This document shows positions 43,341 to 57,580 of a stretch of 64,000 nt of DNA, in pieces. How positions within the stretch are numbered: position 1 is the first letter of the stretch; each line of letters starts with the position of its first letter. Where the stretch lies: contig JAJEKV010000017.1 of assembly GCA_021234155.1 (NCBI GenBank), positions 61,152-125,151 of the forward strand, given 5' to 3'. A program made the translations under genes and the position numbers. Origin of the DNA: Isoetes taiwanensis. Its lineage: Eukaryota; Streptophyta; Lycopodiopsida; Isoetales; Isoetaceae. The notes under the pieces are model-generated. The model made no database searches. It saw only the letters and a list, made by a program, of their open reading frames with translations, and had not been told where the DNA came from.

Positions 43341-46300
43341 TGTAGAGACCCAGATCCTCCCCTTGAACGTCTTTCTCCTTTATTTATACAGCTAGCTCCC
43401 TTTTTTGCCCTTTCCTCCTGAGACCTTTCAGAAAGGCGCTTGGCATATAAGGCTTGCTCTTTATATGGTCTTTTACCCTTTTATGGCTCTTATGGCTGCG
43501 CAAGGCCTCACCAATCAATAGCTGCGGATTCACAAGTTCCAAGTGATAAACGTAACAGCCCACGGGGTAAAATACAACTATCCTCAGTTGTGCTTCCCAA
43601 TGCCAGAAATCATACAAGAAATCTATCTCTAAGTTCCCTGAACTTAGGCAAACTGCAAAGGCAAAGGAATGCGCCTTAGAAGGCCTCACTAATCAACGGA
43701 TGCGGATTCACAAGTTCCAAGTCATAATCATAATACAATCTGTGTCAATCTTATGCCCTATGCACTGGTTGCATATGCTCTTAGGTTTCTAGTGACTTAC
43801 CATTGAAATGAGGCACCATAACCATTGTAGTTTATGTACATCTGTTCCATATTTGAACGAAGTCAAGGAAGTAAAGTGATTTGGGAATCACAACATCTAG
43901 AAACGTAAGAACTTCTAGACACAAAAATTAGATATGAAAATATGACAAGCAGAACCTGTCAATTAAAGAGCAGCACATGTTGTGAATAGTGAGATAAGCA
44001 GTTGTCATGTCAGCATATGCTAAGGACTCAAGTACCACAATACCGGCTCGCTTCAACCTGAATGTTGCAAAGGAAAGTTAAGAAGAAATAGTTGTGGTTC
44101 CAAGCCCATAAATCTTATCATTTTTCAAATTCTCCTTGCACCTACCTACCTTGTATCTAGCAATTTCATCCTTCTTTACCACGTCAGATTTGTTTTACAA
44201 ACGCGGAACTCTATAATACATCCCAAGACAAAGATGGATATGTAATGTATCTGATGGCTCCATTACATGCTAAAGTATACAAAGCAGCCTGAACCAGTGA
44301 CAACATATGAAGCTTAAAACATAAGATAGCGGCTCGAACTATTGAAAAAATCCCACAGTAAGTTGCAGCCAAGAAGGAATTGAAGATGGCCATTATGCCA
44401 TTGTTTTGCAAATACAAGGGGACTTCAAATACAAGTGCTATGTTCTTCCACCAGAAATTGCTGTAACCAATTAGCATCTATATATGTTCTTCCACCAGAA
44501 ATTGTTGTCAACCAATTAATCAGCTCCTATAATTAAGGATGCAGCATAACCTTGTTGCAAACTAAATGCTTCAACATTTTATCCATCTTTCGCAAATGTG
44601 CCTTACAGCGTAATTCTTACTGATCATCCCAGATCACACTGAAGGAGTTTCAGGATTGCATATTACAAGGCAAGCTATAGCTCAACTGGTATTGTTACTA
44701 AGCAACTACTGCCATGAATCAGAATCTGATATCCTCCTGTAGTGCATCCATATTGTCCACATAAAGAGTATCTCACTTCTAGAGGATATATGCGACAAGA
44801 TTGTAAAGAGCAGAAAAGAAGTTGAAAATCTAAGCACGCATGATCTAGAACAATCACCATCCCGCGGCCTGCGTCGTAAATGTGGATAAAAAAACATCAC
44901 AAATATAAAACAGATGATAAGATACAGCTATGTCGCGGGTTGAACACACAAACCTGTGGTGCATACTTCATGCATCTGTCCATCATTCAGAAGACATATC
45001 TGGACCATGGAATTCATTTCATTCCGGCTCATTTGCCTATGGATTGCAAATTTGACTATTGCAGAACTGGTAGGCTGCTGCAAACGAACTGTGAATCTGT
45101 AATTCCTCTTCTACTCTGGCAGCTGGTATATGTCGTCAAAGTGTGGGCAGAATGTTGGTCAGGATGTAGCACAACTACAAGCTCCTCCAGTAAATCCATC
45201 CTGAGCACCTCCTAGGAGCTCTCTCAAAGGAGGAATTCCATTGTTTTCTAATACTTTGATAGCAGAACTAAGTGTGGCCACTATCCAACAAAAATTCCTT
45301 ATTCCACACAATGCACCAGCGTCCACCAACTGCTTTGTGAAACATATCTCTCAATCCTCGCTAAAAGAATGCAGCCAGAACCTCATCATGGCTTCTGGAG
45401 TTTCTTTTGTACTAAGATCTCTTGAAAAACAGGCTAGGAATTTGTGCCATTAAAACTTATGGAAGTCTCTGCATGCATTATCAACGTATATATAACAATT
45501 GGCATCAAAAACTTGACCAGCATTTCTTTGCCAGCTTTAATAAAACCCATGTCATCGTTTCCCGTGCTTTTGCCTTGATCTTTGGCGCGTCCCATACCTA
45601 TGTTAAATCCTAAGATTACATTATCAAATTTCTGATTCTAAATTTGAAGAGTCTTAAGGATCCTCAAATTTGGAATCAAGATAAAGGGCAACCATATCAT
45701 GCAGAACATAGGTGTATCCATCCAAAAGACCCCATCTTGTTTGCACGTAATGATCTAAATTGCAATTATTACGACTGCAATGCAATGCAAAGCTATAGCA
45801 AATCAACACTTTTGCCCAAAACCCAGTACAGATTGTTATGCACAAATAAGCCAAAGCATGAACATGCTACTCTAAGTAGCTTTACAGATTAAAAATGCAA
45901 CATTACATACTTCAGAACATGGCTTTCGAGACTTTCAGTAGCCAATAAAATCTTCAGAAAGACCTCAAAGCGGCAAAAACTCATTGCCCTTTCCAGATGC
46001 TTTGTCACAAACTTATTTAACATGACATTGTGGAAGCAAAGAATCAACATTAGCAAAATGCCCATTTCAATAAATGAGAGCATCAGGTAAGGTTAAAAAT
46101 CGTTTCACCTTCTTCAAGATGTTGATTTTGTTGGTTCCGGTGTCGTTCTTCCAAACAAGCGATGGAACACTGCTCTTTTGTAGATGGGTCTTCACCGTCA
46201 GAAGTAGCAACAAAATTGCCAAAACATCTCAAGCCAAAACGTGGATCAGATTGACCCATGATAGGATCACAATGGAGCTTCTTAAAACAATAATTTCTAT

Positions 46301-47322
46301 TCAAAGAGCTCGATCCAACTATGGCGACTTGAGAGACAACATTATAATGTGAAATGGGTCAGATTATGATATAAATATGGAGGCGAGAAATAGAAGAAGC
46401 AACGCATAGAGAGCTCATGCTACAGCAAAAAATGGCTCCGGCAAAGTTGTCGGAGGGATATTTTGGCTCTTGAAGATCTCAAGAGGCTAAGGTACTGCCG
46501 CGGGCAAGGAAAACCGTAAATCTAAGGGATGAAAATAAGCTTAAAAAAACCAAGGGCCCAAAATTCGCGCACAGATTATCCCAAAACTCCTTTATTACTA
46601 CAAGAGACCATACTTTGGTCAGTAAACATTTCTTCCTACCGTATCACTTAATCCAAGAATTTTGACTGCCCTTTTGTCACGACAGCAACTAGTGAATGTG
46701 TTTTCCTAAACCATTGGGATTTTCAAGAAGGAAAAATTTCAACAAACAAAGCCACAACATGTTGGGCAGAATATTATTTAATGTGTCGAAGGAAAAATAT
46801 TTATGCCCCTCAAGCATACTGATCGTGGGCATAAAGAACATGTACAAAGGATTTTCAACATTAGTTCGAGGTAACCCTTTAGAAGTGTTTCCAAGAATGC
46901 CATAGTTCCTTCACGAGATTCTAAAATGGTGGTGTAGAGAAATTTCATATGGGGTGGATAGTTAGGGTGAATTCTCACGACAATGTGGAACACTACACAT
47001 CACCATTAAATACCAAAACACTTGCGCTAGTAACTAAAGAATGAACACATTACACCCATAATGCAGATTTTGTAGCAAATTAGTCTTGAAACAGTTGGTC
47101 GTGGTGGTGAATTAGATGAAAAATAAAATGTATAAGGGATGTAGTCCATTTCTAAAGTGAATATTCAATTAGTAAATGTGTGAGGAGGGATGGTCCAGAT
47201 TTAGTCCATTCACCTAGCTAAGACCATCTAAAATAGATTAATGAAAATTCTTCACGCCTCGATAAATGGCACGATTGCCGAGGTACTACTAATGTTGCCT
47301 TCTCTAATCTTGTCTCGACTGA

Positions 47323-47706
47323 ATGTGTGTTTTACTTTGCTTAGATTTATTATTTGAAGATATTCTCGGGTTCATGGGAGTGAGGGAAAGAGGGTTAGGT
47401 TCACATTCCCAGGCAGTGGCTTCATGGACTGCTGGGCCAGCCGGGCGGGGGTTCCATCGGGTCCACACCCCATCGTGGTCCCTGGGTGGCCATGCCACCA
47501 CAACATGGAAATGGGGAGCTTCATTTTTTTCTCGGGTCTCGGGCGATGGCGGTGATGGTCTCCGCGATGGCAATGTGCGCCTGCGCTATGCGGCTCCTGC
47601 CACTCAGGCTCAGACTCCGGCCATGGCGCCGCAGATTTCCGTCACGAAGCCATTTTCTTGGTCAGGTTTCTTCATGAAGATTTATTTCATTGTATTTTTC
47701 TTCTGA
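47323..47706 (+). other. Orphan open frame in GC-rich island
   Basis: This 127-codon frame starts MCVLLCLDLLFEDILGFMGV and is rich in G, R, A and W in the middle. A minus-strand frame of 89 codons overlaps it. No family, signal peptide or membrane pattern is convincing. The island is clearly more GC-rich than its surroundings, which could mark a gene 5' end or an inserted fragment. I would not call it a gene on this evidence. Confidence 0.25.
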
Positions 47707-48978
47707 GGAAAAGCCATTTTCATGATGGGTATGTTCTGAGGAAAAGCGAGCAGATAGTAGCAGATCTTTAAAGCCCAATGTATTTTTCTTCTTCTTTATG
47801 GTTTCAAACTATTTTGATGCTTTTTCTTCCTTGCATGCGGTGTCCTAGATGTTGTTTCGCACGCAGAGCGGGGATATGTCATGCAAAGATTCTAAAGTGC
47901 GTCTGGGTGGTTTTGTTCACGATTCTCTTCTTATTTTGTTTCCTCCGTGTCTTTTCTTGTATCCTCTACATTGTGTCCTACCATTTATGCTTGCTTTTGT
48001 TCTTTTCTATGTGCAAGTATATGCATTTACAGTCATAGAAATTGCATATAGTCTTTGATTTTGGTTCAAATTGAACATAGTTATCTCTGCAACCGCCTCC
48101 TCGTAGGATTCTTATAATGCTATGAATAGTTTTTCGCTTTACTATCTGCTTTAACGCCTATTTGGTTGCATGAAATCCTTGTCAAATTTTTCTCAAGAAA
48201 CAAGAGGACTATTGTTAGTCAGATTACAACCGATCAGAGGCCTCGTCAATTTTGTACGCCTAATTGGTTTCCCACTTTCCATTCCCGGGATTGTAGGATG
48301 TGCCAGATGGCAAGATGTGTTCATCTTCCGACCAAACTAATCTAATTTAATACCATGTTTTTTGCAATGCAAAAGGAGTGATGAAGAATTCTGATTTTCG
48401 ATTTCTAATTTATTCTTGATCTAGAGCTATTCCATTTGTTTAAATCATTCTCGAAGTTGGCCCTTATTGGCATTCTCAAAGTTGGCCCTTATTTGGCAGT
48501 AGATTTATTTTCAGTAGATTGCACTTGTAAACATGGATGGGAAAAAGCAAGGGAGGTGTTTAATCCATGCTTCTCTAAACGTTGATAAAATAAGAGGCAT
48601 GTTTGCTTGTGTTGTCTGTGATTGAACTAAGTGGTGGCTTCTAGAATTATTCTACAATTGGAAACATAGAGGTTTTATAAAGTGTTGTCATTTTATGCAA
48701 GTCAAAATAATGAGCCTTGTATCATTACCACGTTGACTTTAAAGCAACTTGGTTTTTGTTATGGAAACTTGTCTTACATTTGCATACCTAGATGTTTCAC
48801 TTTCATACTTGTTGCCACTTGTTTTCACTTGCGTACTTTCATTTGCATAGATAGATGTTTCACTTTCACTTCATACATACTTTAGCTTGCTTTTTATGTT
48901 TTTTTCTTTTTCAAGTATAATAGAGCTATGCTTTTTCAATCCTCTGGCTGGCTGATGATGGGATGCGATATTATGTCT

Positions 48979-49200
48979 TAGGGCTTATAATTTTTCAAAA
49001 CCTAGGGGAAGGAACATTCTTATATAAAATTGAAAACCTGAGCTTAAATCTCATAAACATGAAGCTTTAAGTATTACCATGTCTTTTTAGGCTTATAATT
49101 TTCAAACCTAGGGTGAAGCAACATTCTTATCTATATAAAAATTGAAACTGAGCTAAATCTCAGAGGCAAACATGAAGCTTTAAGCATAGCGTATCATGAA
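48979..49200 (+). repeat. Tandem duplication, ~110 bp
   Basis: The copies 48,979-49,083 and 49,091-49,200 share ggcttataatttt...caaacctagg, aacattcttat, tgagct(t)aaatctca and aaacatgaagctttaag in order, with small indels. Confidence 0.8.
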
Positions 49201-51961
49201 ACTTGCTTCAACGATAGCATAAGGCTGGATTTGGCTGCTGGAGCCTTTGAATTTATTGAAAGATCCCCAATATCTTATGTCTTATTGATAAGGGTTTTTT
49301 AAGCATTGTTTGTAGAAATTGGACCACCTGGAAAAAAGGAATACAGAAGCAAACTATCTACTCAAATCGACCTAGAAAGCCCATCTCTATTCTTCATTAG
49401 CAATTTCAGCCGTATGATTACCCAGCAACTCAGCTGTCGATTTCTGGCCATTCAGACCTGGTATGGAAGGTTCTTGCATTTCCATGCCAAGCTGGTGAAC
49501 AGTGCTTTTATAAATCTATCACCAAAAATCACACCATAAAATCTTCTGTAGTTTTTTATTGCATACAAAACCCGGCCTGGCATAAATATAGACACTGTAA
49601 TCCTGATCTGCAATGCCCTGAAATAATATATGCCTGAATCAAAAGTTCCACATCAGTAATGCATGAAAGCAGTTAGGAAATTTAAAACAGCATCTCAACA
49701 TGTCAATAGTTTTCTAAACAGCAGTACTACTTTAGAACAAATCTGAAAGCCTGTCTCCTTTTCTGCCTGAAAAGAATCTAGTTCCATGAGGCCAAGGAAA
49801 AATACCTAGGTATGCTCCTACCTAGTAGTCTCTGTCAATTACGGACCAATAAACTCAGTGTAACTGGAAATAATCGAGAGGGCAAGTAGCTAACACCCCT
49901 GAAGCTGCAAAAAGGGTCGCCAAGATGCAAGAAACCAGTAAGATGACAGATTCTAAAACCAGCTTTCCAATTATTGAATGGGTCCAAGGAGGAGAAATAG
50001 TGGGCTTGCATTATTCGAGAATTCGACCTCACAAATCATAGTCTGGTCAGATTAACGATTTATAGATTGAGGACGGGTTCGACCGGAGTCATTGTCTCAA
50101 ATGATAGTATGAATCCATGGCCGGCAATATCTTGGAACCCCAGAAAACCAAATGAAAAAATGTAGATTAATTCAACTAAAGAGACGAACTTGTGTTCGAA
50201 TTAGACATAGCAGATAGCAGGACTGAAGCAGATAGCAGGACTGAAACACAAAGTGGTCGGAACAATATTGAAACACAAATACTCACTGAATTTATCCTTG
50301 GAAAAGGAAAATTCGATTTTGTTGATTCTGCCCAGCCCCGAGGTGCATCCAGACCTATACATACGATTCTGAAAAAGTCATACCCTAAATCGTCACAAGC
50401 CTTTAAATCGTCGTCACAAGCCTTCCGGTGGCTCGGCACATGCTGCGCCAACAAAAGCTCCCAGCTGCCCAGTTACAGATAACGGTTAGTTCCCACCTAT
50501 AACGCGTTATCCGTGATTAAAATGTAACGAGAAATAACGTGCAGAGTTTCTGCCAGAAAAACAGACCCATTTTTCCCCCAAAAAATTCCTGCCCGCGTCT
50601 GTCTGGCCTGCAAACTGGTTATCGTCTTCTGAGCATCAATCCGGTCGTTTTGGTCAGAAGATCACCAGCCCAGGTGTGGAGAACCGGTTTGCCTATTTCT
50701 GGTTTCAGCGGTCTCTTGAAGCTAAATCGATCTTGTTTCTGGTTTTGGGTTCATCCAATCCATTCCGGTTGCACAGTCATTTGATTTGATGGTTCGGCCT
50801 TCCCTCTTTGCTTGATTACCTGGCATTCATCTGACGGATTTCCATATCCATCTGAGCGGCCACTGCTGCATGAGCCGCGTCAGCTTTGCCACAGGGAGTC
50901 CAACATTCTTCCAGATCGATTTCTTATAACTTGTTCCAGGGTGAGTTACCAGGTCTCAAATTCAGCTTGGTTTGATTTCTTTTTCTTCGTCGCGAGTTCT
51001 AGGTAGAGTGCTGGGGTTGGTGTAATCTGCTGCATACTTTATGGCCTTAACGCTGACTGATTTTAGAAGCTTTTCCGTAGTTCTGGAAGCCCGAACAAGG
51101 GCAGGCAGCAGATTAGAAAAATAATCCTCCATGGCCAAATTCATAAATTTCCTGGGTTTATATTGATGTTGATTCTTCACAATGAGCAGATTAATGTTTT
51201 GAATTTGTTATAGTAATGTTTACTGTTTCCTTGTACTCAATGTGGTAACATATAATCTCAAAATAGCATGTAACTTTTGATTGTTAATGTAAGAATTGGA
51301 AGTTTTTGCTGGAAGGAATGCTGCTCCTTTAAGTAAACATAAGCTATAGATGTGGGCCCATTGCAGAAAATATTCTATTAAAGACCTGACCAAAGGCATA
51401 ATACAGTATGGGCATTATTGTCAAGTTTTAGTAGGTTAGAGTAGGTGTTTGAGAATTCCGATCGCATATTTGAATTCGGGCCAGCCGCCGAAAGTTAGTA
51501 AAAACAAGTTTCAAATTGTTAAAATTGAATGTTTTTTTGTGGGAATAGATAACTCGCGTTATCACCTCCTCGGGTGATAACTCCTCGTTATATCGTTATT
51601 CCCTGCTAGCTAGCCAACTACTAACGCTAACCCCAACTATGCTGTAAATAACAAACTTCAATCCTGCTTTTACAATTCAATAATGCGCCTCCTCTTCTTC
51701 TTAGATGCAAGGAGAACCTCGAGGATTCTAGAACCCCAGAGCCCAGAGGTTTTTAGCATCTTCTTCACATCGTGCAAAGAAACTTCTAGAACAAACTACT
51801 TTCTCCTTTCGCAAAATGCAGAAGAGAACAAACTGCTTCCTTCTAAAAATTTTAAGACCTTACACGCGGTATATGTTTCCAACGGTCATTATTTAAAACA
51901 ATTAGCTATCTTAAACCGGCCTCTTATCCTCTTATATTACAATTATAGTATTATTGAGCAG

Positions 51962-52090
51962 ATTATTGTTTATTGTGAGTGGAAGTCAAGTAAAAAATAT
52001 TCATTTATTACCAAAAGAAATTGGATTTATCCAATCTTTAAGTATAGTTTCAGAATTTACGATATTAAGTCTCACACACTGCAATAAACT
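51962..52090 (-). repeat. Diverged fragment of the tRNA-array unit (minus)
   Basis: The reverse complement matches the segment between the two tRNAs of the array unit: taccaaaagaaattggattt, atccaatctttaagtata, cagaatttacgatattaagt and gcaataaac. The tRNA genes themselves are absent. This shows that the unit, or part of it, also exists outside the array. Confidence 0.8.
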
Positions 52091-55000
52091 CATGGCAAAA
52101 TCTAGACTGGTAGCGTAATCATCATCTCGGACGGCCATAAGTGCTTAAAATCTGTAATAAACACGACGCAGATTGAAGTATTTATTGCGCTACTCCGTCA
52201 AATGACGTTGAGAGAATCATGAACATGTTTGCGCCTAAACATGACAACAAATTAAGCCCTACATATTCTCGATGGCGTATCTCTTGAATTCAAGCAAAAT
52301 GGAGGGACTAATTGTTTCCAGAATTGCCCCGAACCGACCAACAATTTGCTCCTCACCAATTCAATAATACAATATAAATCCGTGATGAAGTTCAATTCCT
52401 CCCAGCTCAATTTACGTGAGCCATTGATGCAGCAAGGAAGAGAGATCGTGAGGCGAGATTGTATGCAAAAAGAAGAAATGAAGAAGAATTTTCTAAAGAT
52501 TCACGCCAAAGACTTAATAAGAAATTGAGACCCGAGTGATCAAGTATCAAGAGAATTCTCAGAAATTTATGAAGCATTCAACCAACCAGACAAATGTTGA
52601 TGACAATGACAAAGGGCCGCATCCCTGACGCCTCCTCTTGAGGGCAAGGACTTCCACCAACTGCTTCTATAAAGAAATCCGCAAGGTGTCAGCTATACTT
52701 TAAATGGTGAAGAATTTGAAGGAAATAATGCAAGAACATAAGTTTGAGAGGAATTACAGGATACAAGCTGCGGGAAGTCCACCCGAGCACGGCAAAGCAG
52801 TAGTACAAATGAGCTAAGCCATTGAATCAAGCAGGCTAATGTCAAGATCCCCGAAAAACAATTTCAAATGCTTTTCAAAGAAGGGTGTTACAATAAAGGG
52901 GAAGGACCTTTTGGTCAATGTTCAGAGGAGGAAGAATAGAAAAGAGATCACAATAGAGAAGTCAAGTAACAAGTTCGGGATGTAAAATGTATGCGAGTTT
53001 TCCATACAAGAAAGACGTGAGGGTAAGTATATCGTAGATGTGAATAAAAGATGGAAAACATCCAATTCACTCTTTCTAAGTCGCCCAAGTAAGTATTCAA
53101 TTCTATATTGTAGGGTTCATTATATGAAAATTTATTTGGCATTCACACGATTGTGGCATCAATTCCCCACTGTGTGAGAGGAGAACCTTGCTATCAAAAT
53201 TGCATTGACTTTGAGAGGTTGAAACCTAGTTTTGTAAGCAGGATGTGCGTGAGAGGCATACATGCCGCTGCATTTACCACTTGGAAATTTGAATACATCA
53301 TGCAAGGATTGAACAGTCGAGAAATCTGGGTGGAGTTCATGACAATTAACTAATTAGGAGATTTGCGTAGGCTCTGGCCTGAATGTGCAGCCAAGGAGCA
53401 TAAGCAACTTAGGCGGGGCCAAAGTGATTTATGGAGACAAGTGGTCTCATAAAAGAAAGGTGATGATGAGAGTGGTTTGATCGTAATCGCTTGATGTTGG
53501 CAAAAGGGTTGGATAGAATTAGAAAATGTCCACGGTGAAATGGATGGCAAACGTTCGTGATTAGTTAATTGGAAGACATTTGAAAAGCAACCTGTGGGAC
53601 CAGAGAATTCAGGATCCAAGAAAGTTTTGAGGTACAAACCCGCCTGAGATTAGTGGCCGTATGACGTAAGTCCCAAAGAATTTCAAGAGGGTGAAGAAGG
53701 TAATACGATTTTGTTCCATGCCATAATTATACAGCACATTGGCAGCTAACTTTAAACAAAGGTGTGTCAATACTCAAGATACACTGTATCTCGCGTATTG
53801 ACTTTGCGTAAAATACAAGATCAAGATCCGAATGAGCCCCAAATAATGCAGACCGGCATACGTACCAAGTTTCTATACTTGTTCACATAACATATAGGCA
53901 TGACAAAGTGCCGGAGCATTCGCCCCGTGCGTGCATGTAAGAAGATCGCCCAAAGAAGAGAAAAGAACAAGGTTGGAGCAGACAAAGAAAATAGACTCAA
54001 CAACTAGAAGATCATAAAGAGACTACTTTTACATTTCTCGATGATAAAGTGCATGACTCATTATTTGTGGAACACCGCCTACAAAAGCATGTTGCATGGC
54101 TTAAGGAATGTGAAATAGAGTATGAGAAGCATTGGTTTTGGAGTGATGGCCGCCCATCACACCAAGTCGAAAACCTTTTTTCAGCAGTATCGCACAATCA
54201 ATGACAAGGAAATAGTGTGGAACTACTTTGCCACCGGCCATGGTAAAGGTGAACATGATGGTGCAGTGTCATATCAAAAGGTCGCGTAAGTAAGGAACAA
54301 CTCAAACCTAATGGTGTGCAATCGAGGCATGCTAAAGATATTGTAAAATTTCGTACATATTTCAGTTAGCTCACGATGAAATGTATGGAGATCAAAAGAT
54401 ATTTTTGGGAAATTGAACCCGCCGTTGTGGCAAACATGGAAGAATATGAAATTGAAAACACTAAAGGCACAAAGAAGATTCAATCGTGATCGTGACCTGC
54501 CAACAGGATTAGACCAAACAGCTTGCTCGCTCATAGATGCCTCGCCATGTTTCCGCCTCGCTTTGCATGGATCATAATCGGACCCCGCATCATCATTGCA
54601 GATTTGGAAAGTGGGAGGTAACCCGACTTAAACCAGAGTTGAGAAGAAAAAAAGGAGACTTTGTCACAATGAATGGACCGAGAATTTGGTAGAGTAGGTG
54701 ACAATTTTGCGTGAATGCCAGGGTAGACAAATCTCGTAGGGTGTGTGAATTTCTACATCCTCAAGTGCACAGTAACCCAAATGCACACTTGGATTCATAC
54801 AAAGTGCTTGGATGGGGCAAAATTTATGCATGAGGTTATCTTTAAGTGGATTGTATTATCAATTTGCAGCCCTTGGTATATGTTGCTCACATTAAACAAC
54901 CCGAAGCCTCCAAAGGTCAAACATGTGGTAAGATATCCTAAAATTGATATGGAAAAGTAGAAGGCAATACATGTACAGAATTTCACAGAGACCCATGAAA

Positions 55001-57240
55001 TTACAGGTTGTATCTCAATAACAATGTAATTGTTTGACACTTAACGAAATTGATGTTATCTTTCTGGGCGATTTTGTTCCAAGACACCTGGAAGCATATA
55101 AAGGTCATTTTTATATATATTAACAATAGTGAGGATGCACAAGGGTGGTGTGCATGGACACGATCAATTAAAGATTGAATTGTTGTTTACAAGAAACGTA
55201 GATTTGTGATACTGGAATGTCCAATTATTATTTTGGTACCATCACTATCCCAACATTCTGGCAAAATTATATTGTCAAGGCGCCTCGATGTGACATGTGT
55301 CAACTGAAAATAGTCAGGCCAAATATTGCAGCCCGGTTACGGGGCCTGTTCTGCCCGGCTGGTGGTGAGGCTTTATCGCACACCCACGCTACTGCTACTG
55401 TGACTTGGGCAAGAGGCTCACAAGCTCACGCCCGCCTACAAGCTTCCTCACTAATTCATCCACTGGCTTTGATTCTCTCAAGAGACTCCGGGCCAATCCT
55501 CCCAATCTCTCCCAATCCTCCCAAGATGAAGTAGCACATAACAGGGAGTTTGAGGTCACCTCAAAGCTGGCCATTAAGCGGCCAAGAGGCTCCCTCTACC
55601 TTCCCGCCGGTGCTTGGCCGCCTCCACTGGCCGCCTCCCACTGGCCGGGCCTCCTCTCCCGCCCCACTCCCCACGCCTCCCGCTTGAGGGAGCTTGATCA
55701 TTTTCTTCCCATCTTCGATTCCTATGAGGAATCAATGTAAAATGAGGAATCGAAATGAATTCATAGAATATGTCAACAACAGATGCGGTGGATGGATAGG
55801 GCGAAGAAGAAGAAGAGGAAGAGGAAGAGGAAGAGGAGGAAGAGGAAGAGGAAGAGGAAGAGGAAGAGAAGAAGAGAAGAGGAAGAGGAAGAGAAGACGA
55901 GGGTGCTTAATACTTGAGGAGCTCAGGCTTTCCCCAGTTGTACATGCAAATTTTCATTTGTTTTCCGTTGGCCGCTTTTGTTTAATCTTCGCTTGTTTAA
56001 TTTTTCGCTTGTTTCATTTGTTGCAGATGGAGAATGTGAATGCGTGAGCGTATGAAGCGATGGAAGACACCCTTGGAAGAAGGAGGCACAATTTCTGAAG
56101 AAGAGTTAATTTCTTGATGAAGAAGACAACCCCTTGAAATAAAGACACTTTTGAAGAATGGTTATTAACGCCTGTAATAAAATTTTAAAATTTTGTAAAA
56201 ATTTCGTACATTGGCCTAATGGCCTTTTTTGAATAAAAAATCTTGTTTACCATCAAACTTTGTTGTAACTTTGTTTCTTGTTTCATTGAGATCTCTTCTT
56301 CTTCATCTATGAAATGTTATTTTGTTCATCTATCAAATTCTAGTGAAGTTCGACTGTAAACCATTCACAGATCAGTTGAATGTAACAGTTGTTCTAAAGC
56401 TCTTTCATTAGTTTCCAAACACCAAGATTTTAATCACTAGCATGCTGAGTGCTAATCGAAACACACGAGACTTATGCAATAAAAAGAAATACTACCTTAA
56501 ATGCTTATATGGTATTTAACAATAAGTTAATTCCAGAATTATCCTTTCGCATGACAAGTATAGCACACATTAAGCAACCAGCAGGGTGTATCCGTCAAGA
56601 CAAGCAGATTCGCCAGTTAAGACTCAAACCATAGCACTTGCGGTGCAATTTTTTAAGATTTTGGGTGCTAAGACTTTAACAAGATTGAAGTATATATATA
56701 AAACAATATAGCAAAACTTATAGACAAGTCTCGATTGAACTATATAAAGAAGATAGCAAAAACATTCTTAATTAAGATAAAGATGGTACATGAAAAGGGA
56801 GGATTCCTTGGCTCTAAATAAATGACAAATGTACTATATCATGGAGAATGACAAGCTGCCATCACCATAAACCTCCAGTTCCTCCTTCACAAACCCGGGC
56901 AGTAATCAAGAATCAAGCTTCCGTAAAGCTCTTCAAGCATAGCTTCATAATCTTTCTATCTCGCTCAGAAGCCAAGGCTTGTATCTATGTGTATTCTTTC
57001 ACCAAGAATTTCATTTCTTCCTCGGGCCTTGGCCCCTAGTAGAGCTTCTATCTTTGGGGTGAGTACCGGTAGCACTCATCACACATCTGAATGATGTACC
57101 GTAATTTGTGGTTTGCTAAGGTAAGACTTGTACACAATGAATCATCAAGAAGGCAAAGTCTTACCTGAATCTCTTGGGTATGACTCATATATTTCCCAAG
57201 TGGTTTTGATCATGATCGATGTACCAGTTTGAGTTAGGTG
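52091..57240. other. No recognised gene
   Basis: Only short frames are present. A 55,330-55,740 stretch is GC-rich, with a 111-codon frame containing KLAIKRPRGSLYLPAGAWPP followed by the purine microsatellite. It could be a gene fragment but has no known motif. AATAAA-type words at 56,172 and 56,232 are not tied to a gene. Confidence 0.45.
55806..55900 (+). repeat. Purine microsatellite (GGAAGA)n
   Basis: Imperfect repeats of gaagag and gaggaa cover about 95 bp on the plus strand. A 117-codon frame crossing it encodes a run of R, G and E residues, a composition effect. It resembles in kind, but not in sequence, the GGGAAAA tracts of the Helitrons. Confidence 0.9.
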
Positions 57241-57241
57241 G

Positions 57242-57580
57242 TGAAAATCGTCTCAGACACATTTTTCCCCGGCCCCATAACTAAATCGGTTCTCAAATTG
57301 ACATAAGATTTGCAAAGACATCTTCCACATTGGTAGTTGCATTGATGACCATATATCAAACACAACACTGTAATGAAAGTCTTCAAGAAGAACAATCGCC
57401 TTCGTCCGACGATTACTTTCTTTTCTCGCTGAAGGTATGTCATTAAGCCAATCCTCGCTCTGTTGTGATGTGTTCATTTGCACCAAAATGTTTTTACCAA
57501 CACACCATTTAAATCCAAGACAATGAGTTTATCTTTTACCGGCAACCGAATATTTAGTACTGCTAGAACATCCCAATACC
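57242..57580 (-). pseudogene. Fragment of FCP1/NIF-type HAD phosphatase-like gene
   Basis: On minus, a frame at about 57,560-57,475 reads PVKDKLIVLDLNGVLVKTF, resembling the phosphatase motif of plant FCP1-like proteins, in which LDLNGxL replaces the catalytic DxDxT. After a frame change, 57,480-57,256 continues EDWLNDIPSARKESNRR and later YSVVFDIWSSMQLP, which resembles the conserved xxIWSSMQ segment of the same families. Order and spacing are as expected, but N- and C-terminal parts are absent. The stop and frame change make it a pseudogene or a fragment with missed introns. No Helitron ends were found around it. The family assignment is moderate only. Confidence 0.5.

Larger units (their letters stand above)
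43341..51960. other. Long AT-rich region without recognised gene
   Basis: Frames are short and motif-free. Structures seen are: a ~45-bp direct repeat (gcggattcacaagttccaag at about 43,525 and 43,705); a 42-bp direct repeat of atatgttcttccaccagaaa at about 44,437 and 44,481; a GC-rich island at 47,400-47,650 with an orphan 127-codon frame; a ~110-bp tandem duplication at 48,979-49,200; and a 16-bp tandem duplication at 50,208-50,240. The stretch right of the gypsy pol may include its gag and LTR, but I cannot show it. Confidence 0.5.

Noticed and set aside
55694-56047. Arg/Gly-rich RNA-binding protein
   Set aside because: The R/G/E run is encoded by a GGAAGA microsatellite with no RRM or other domain.
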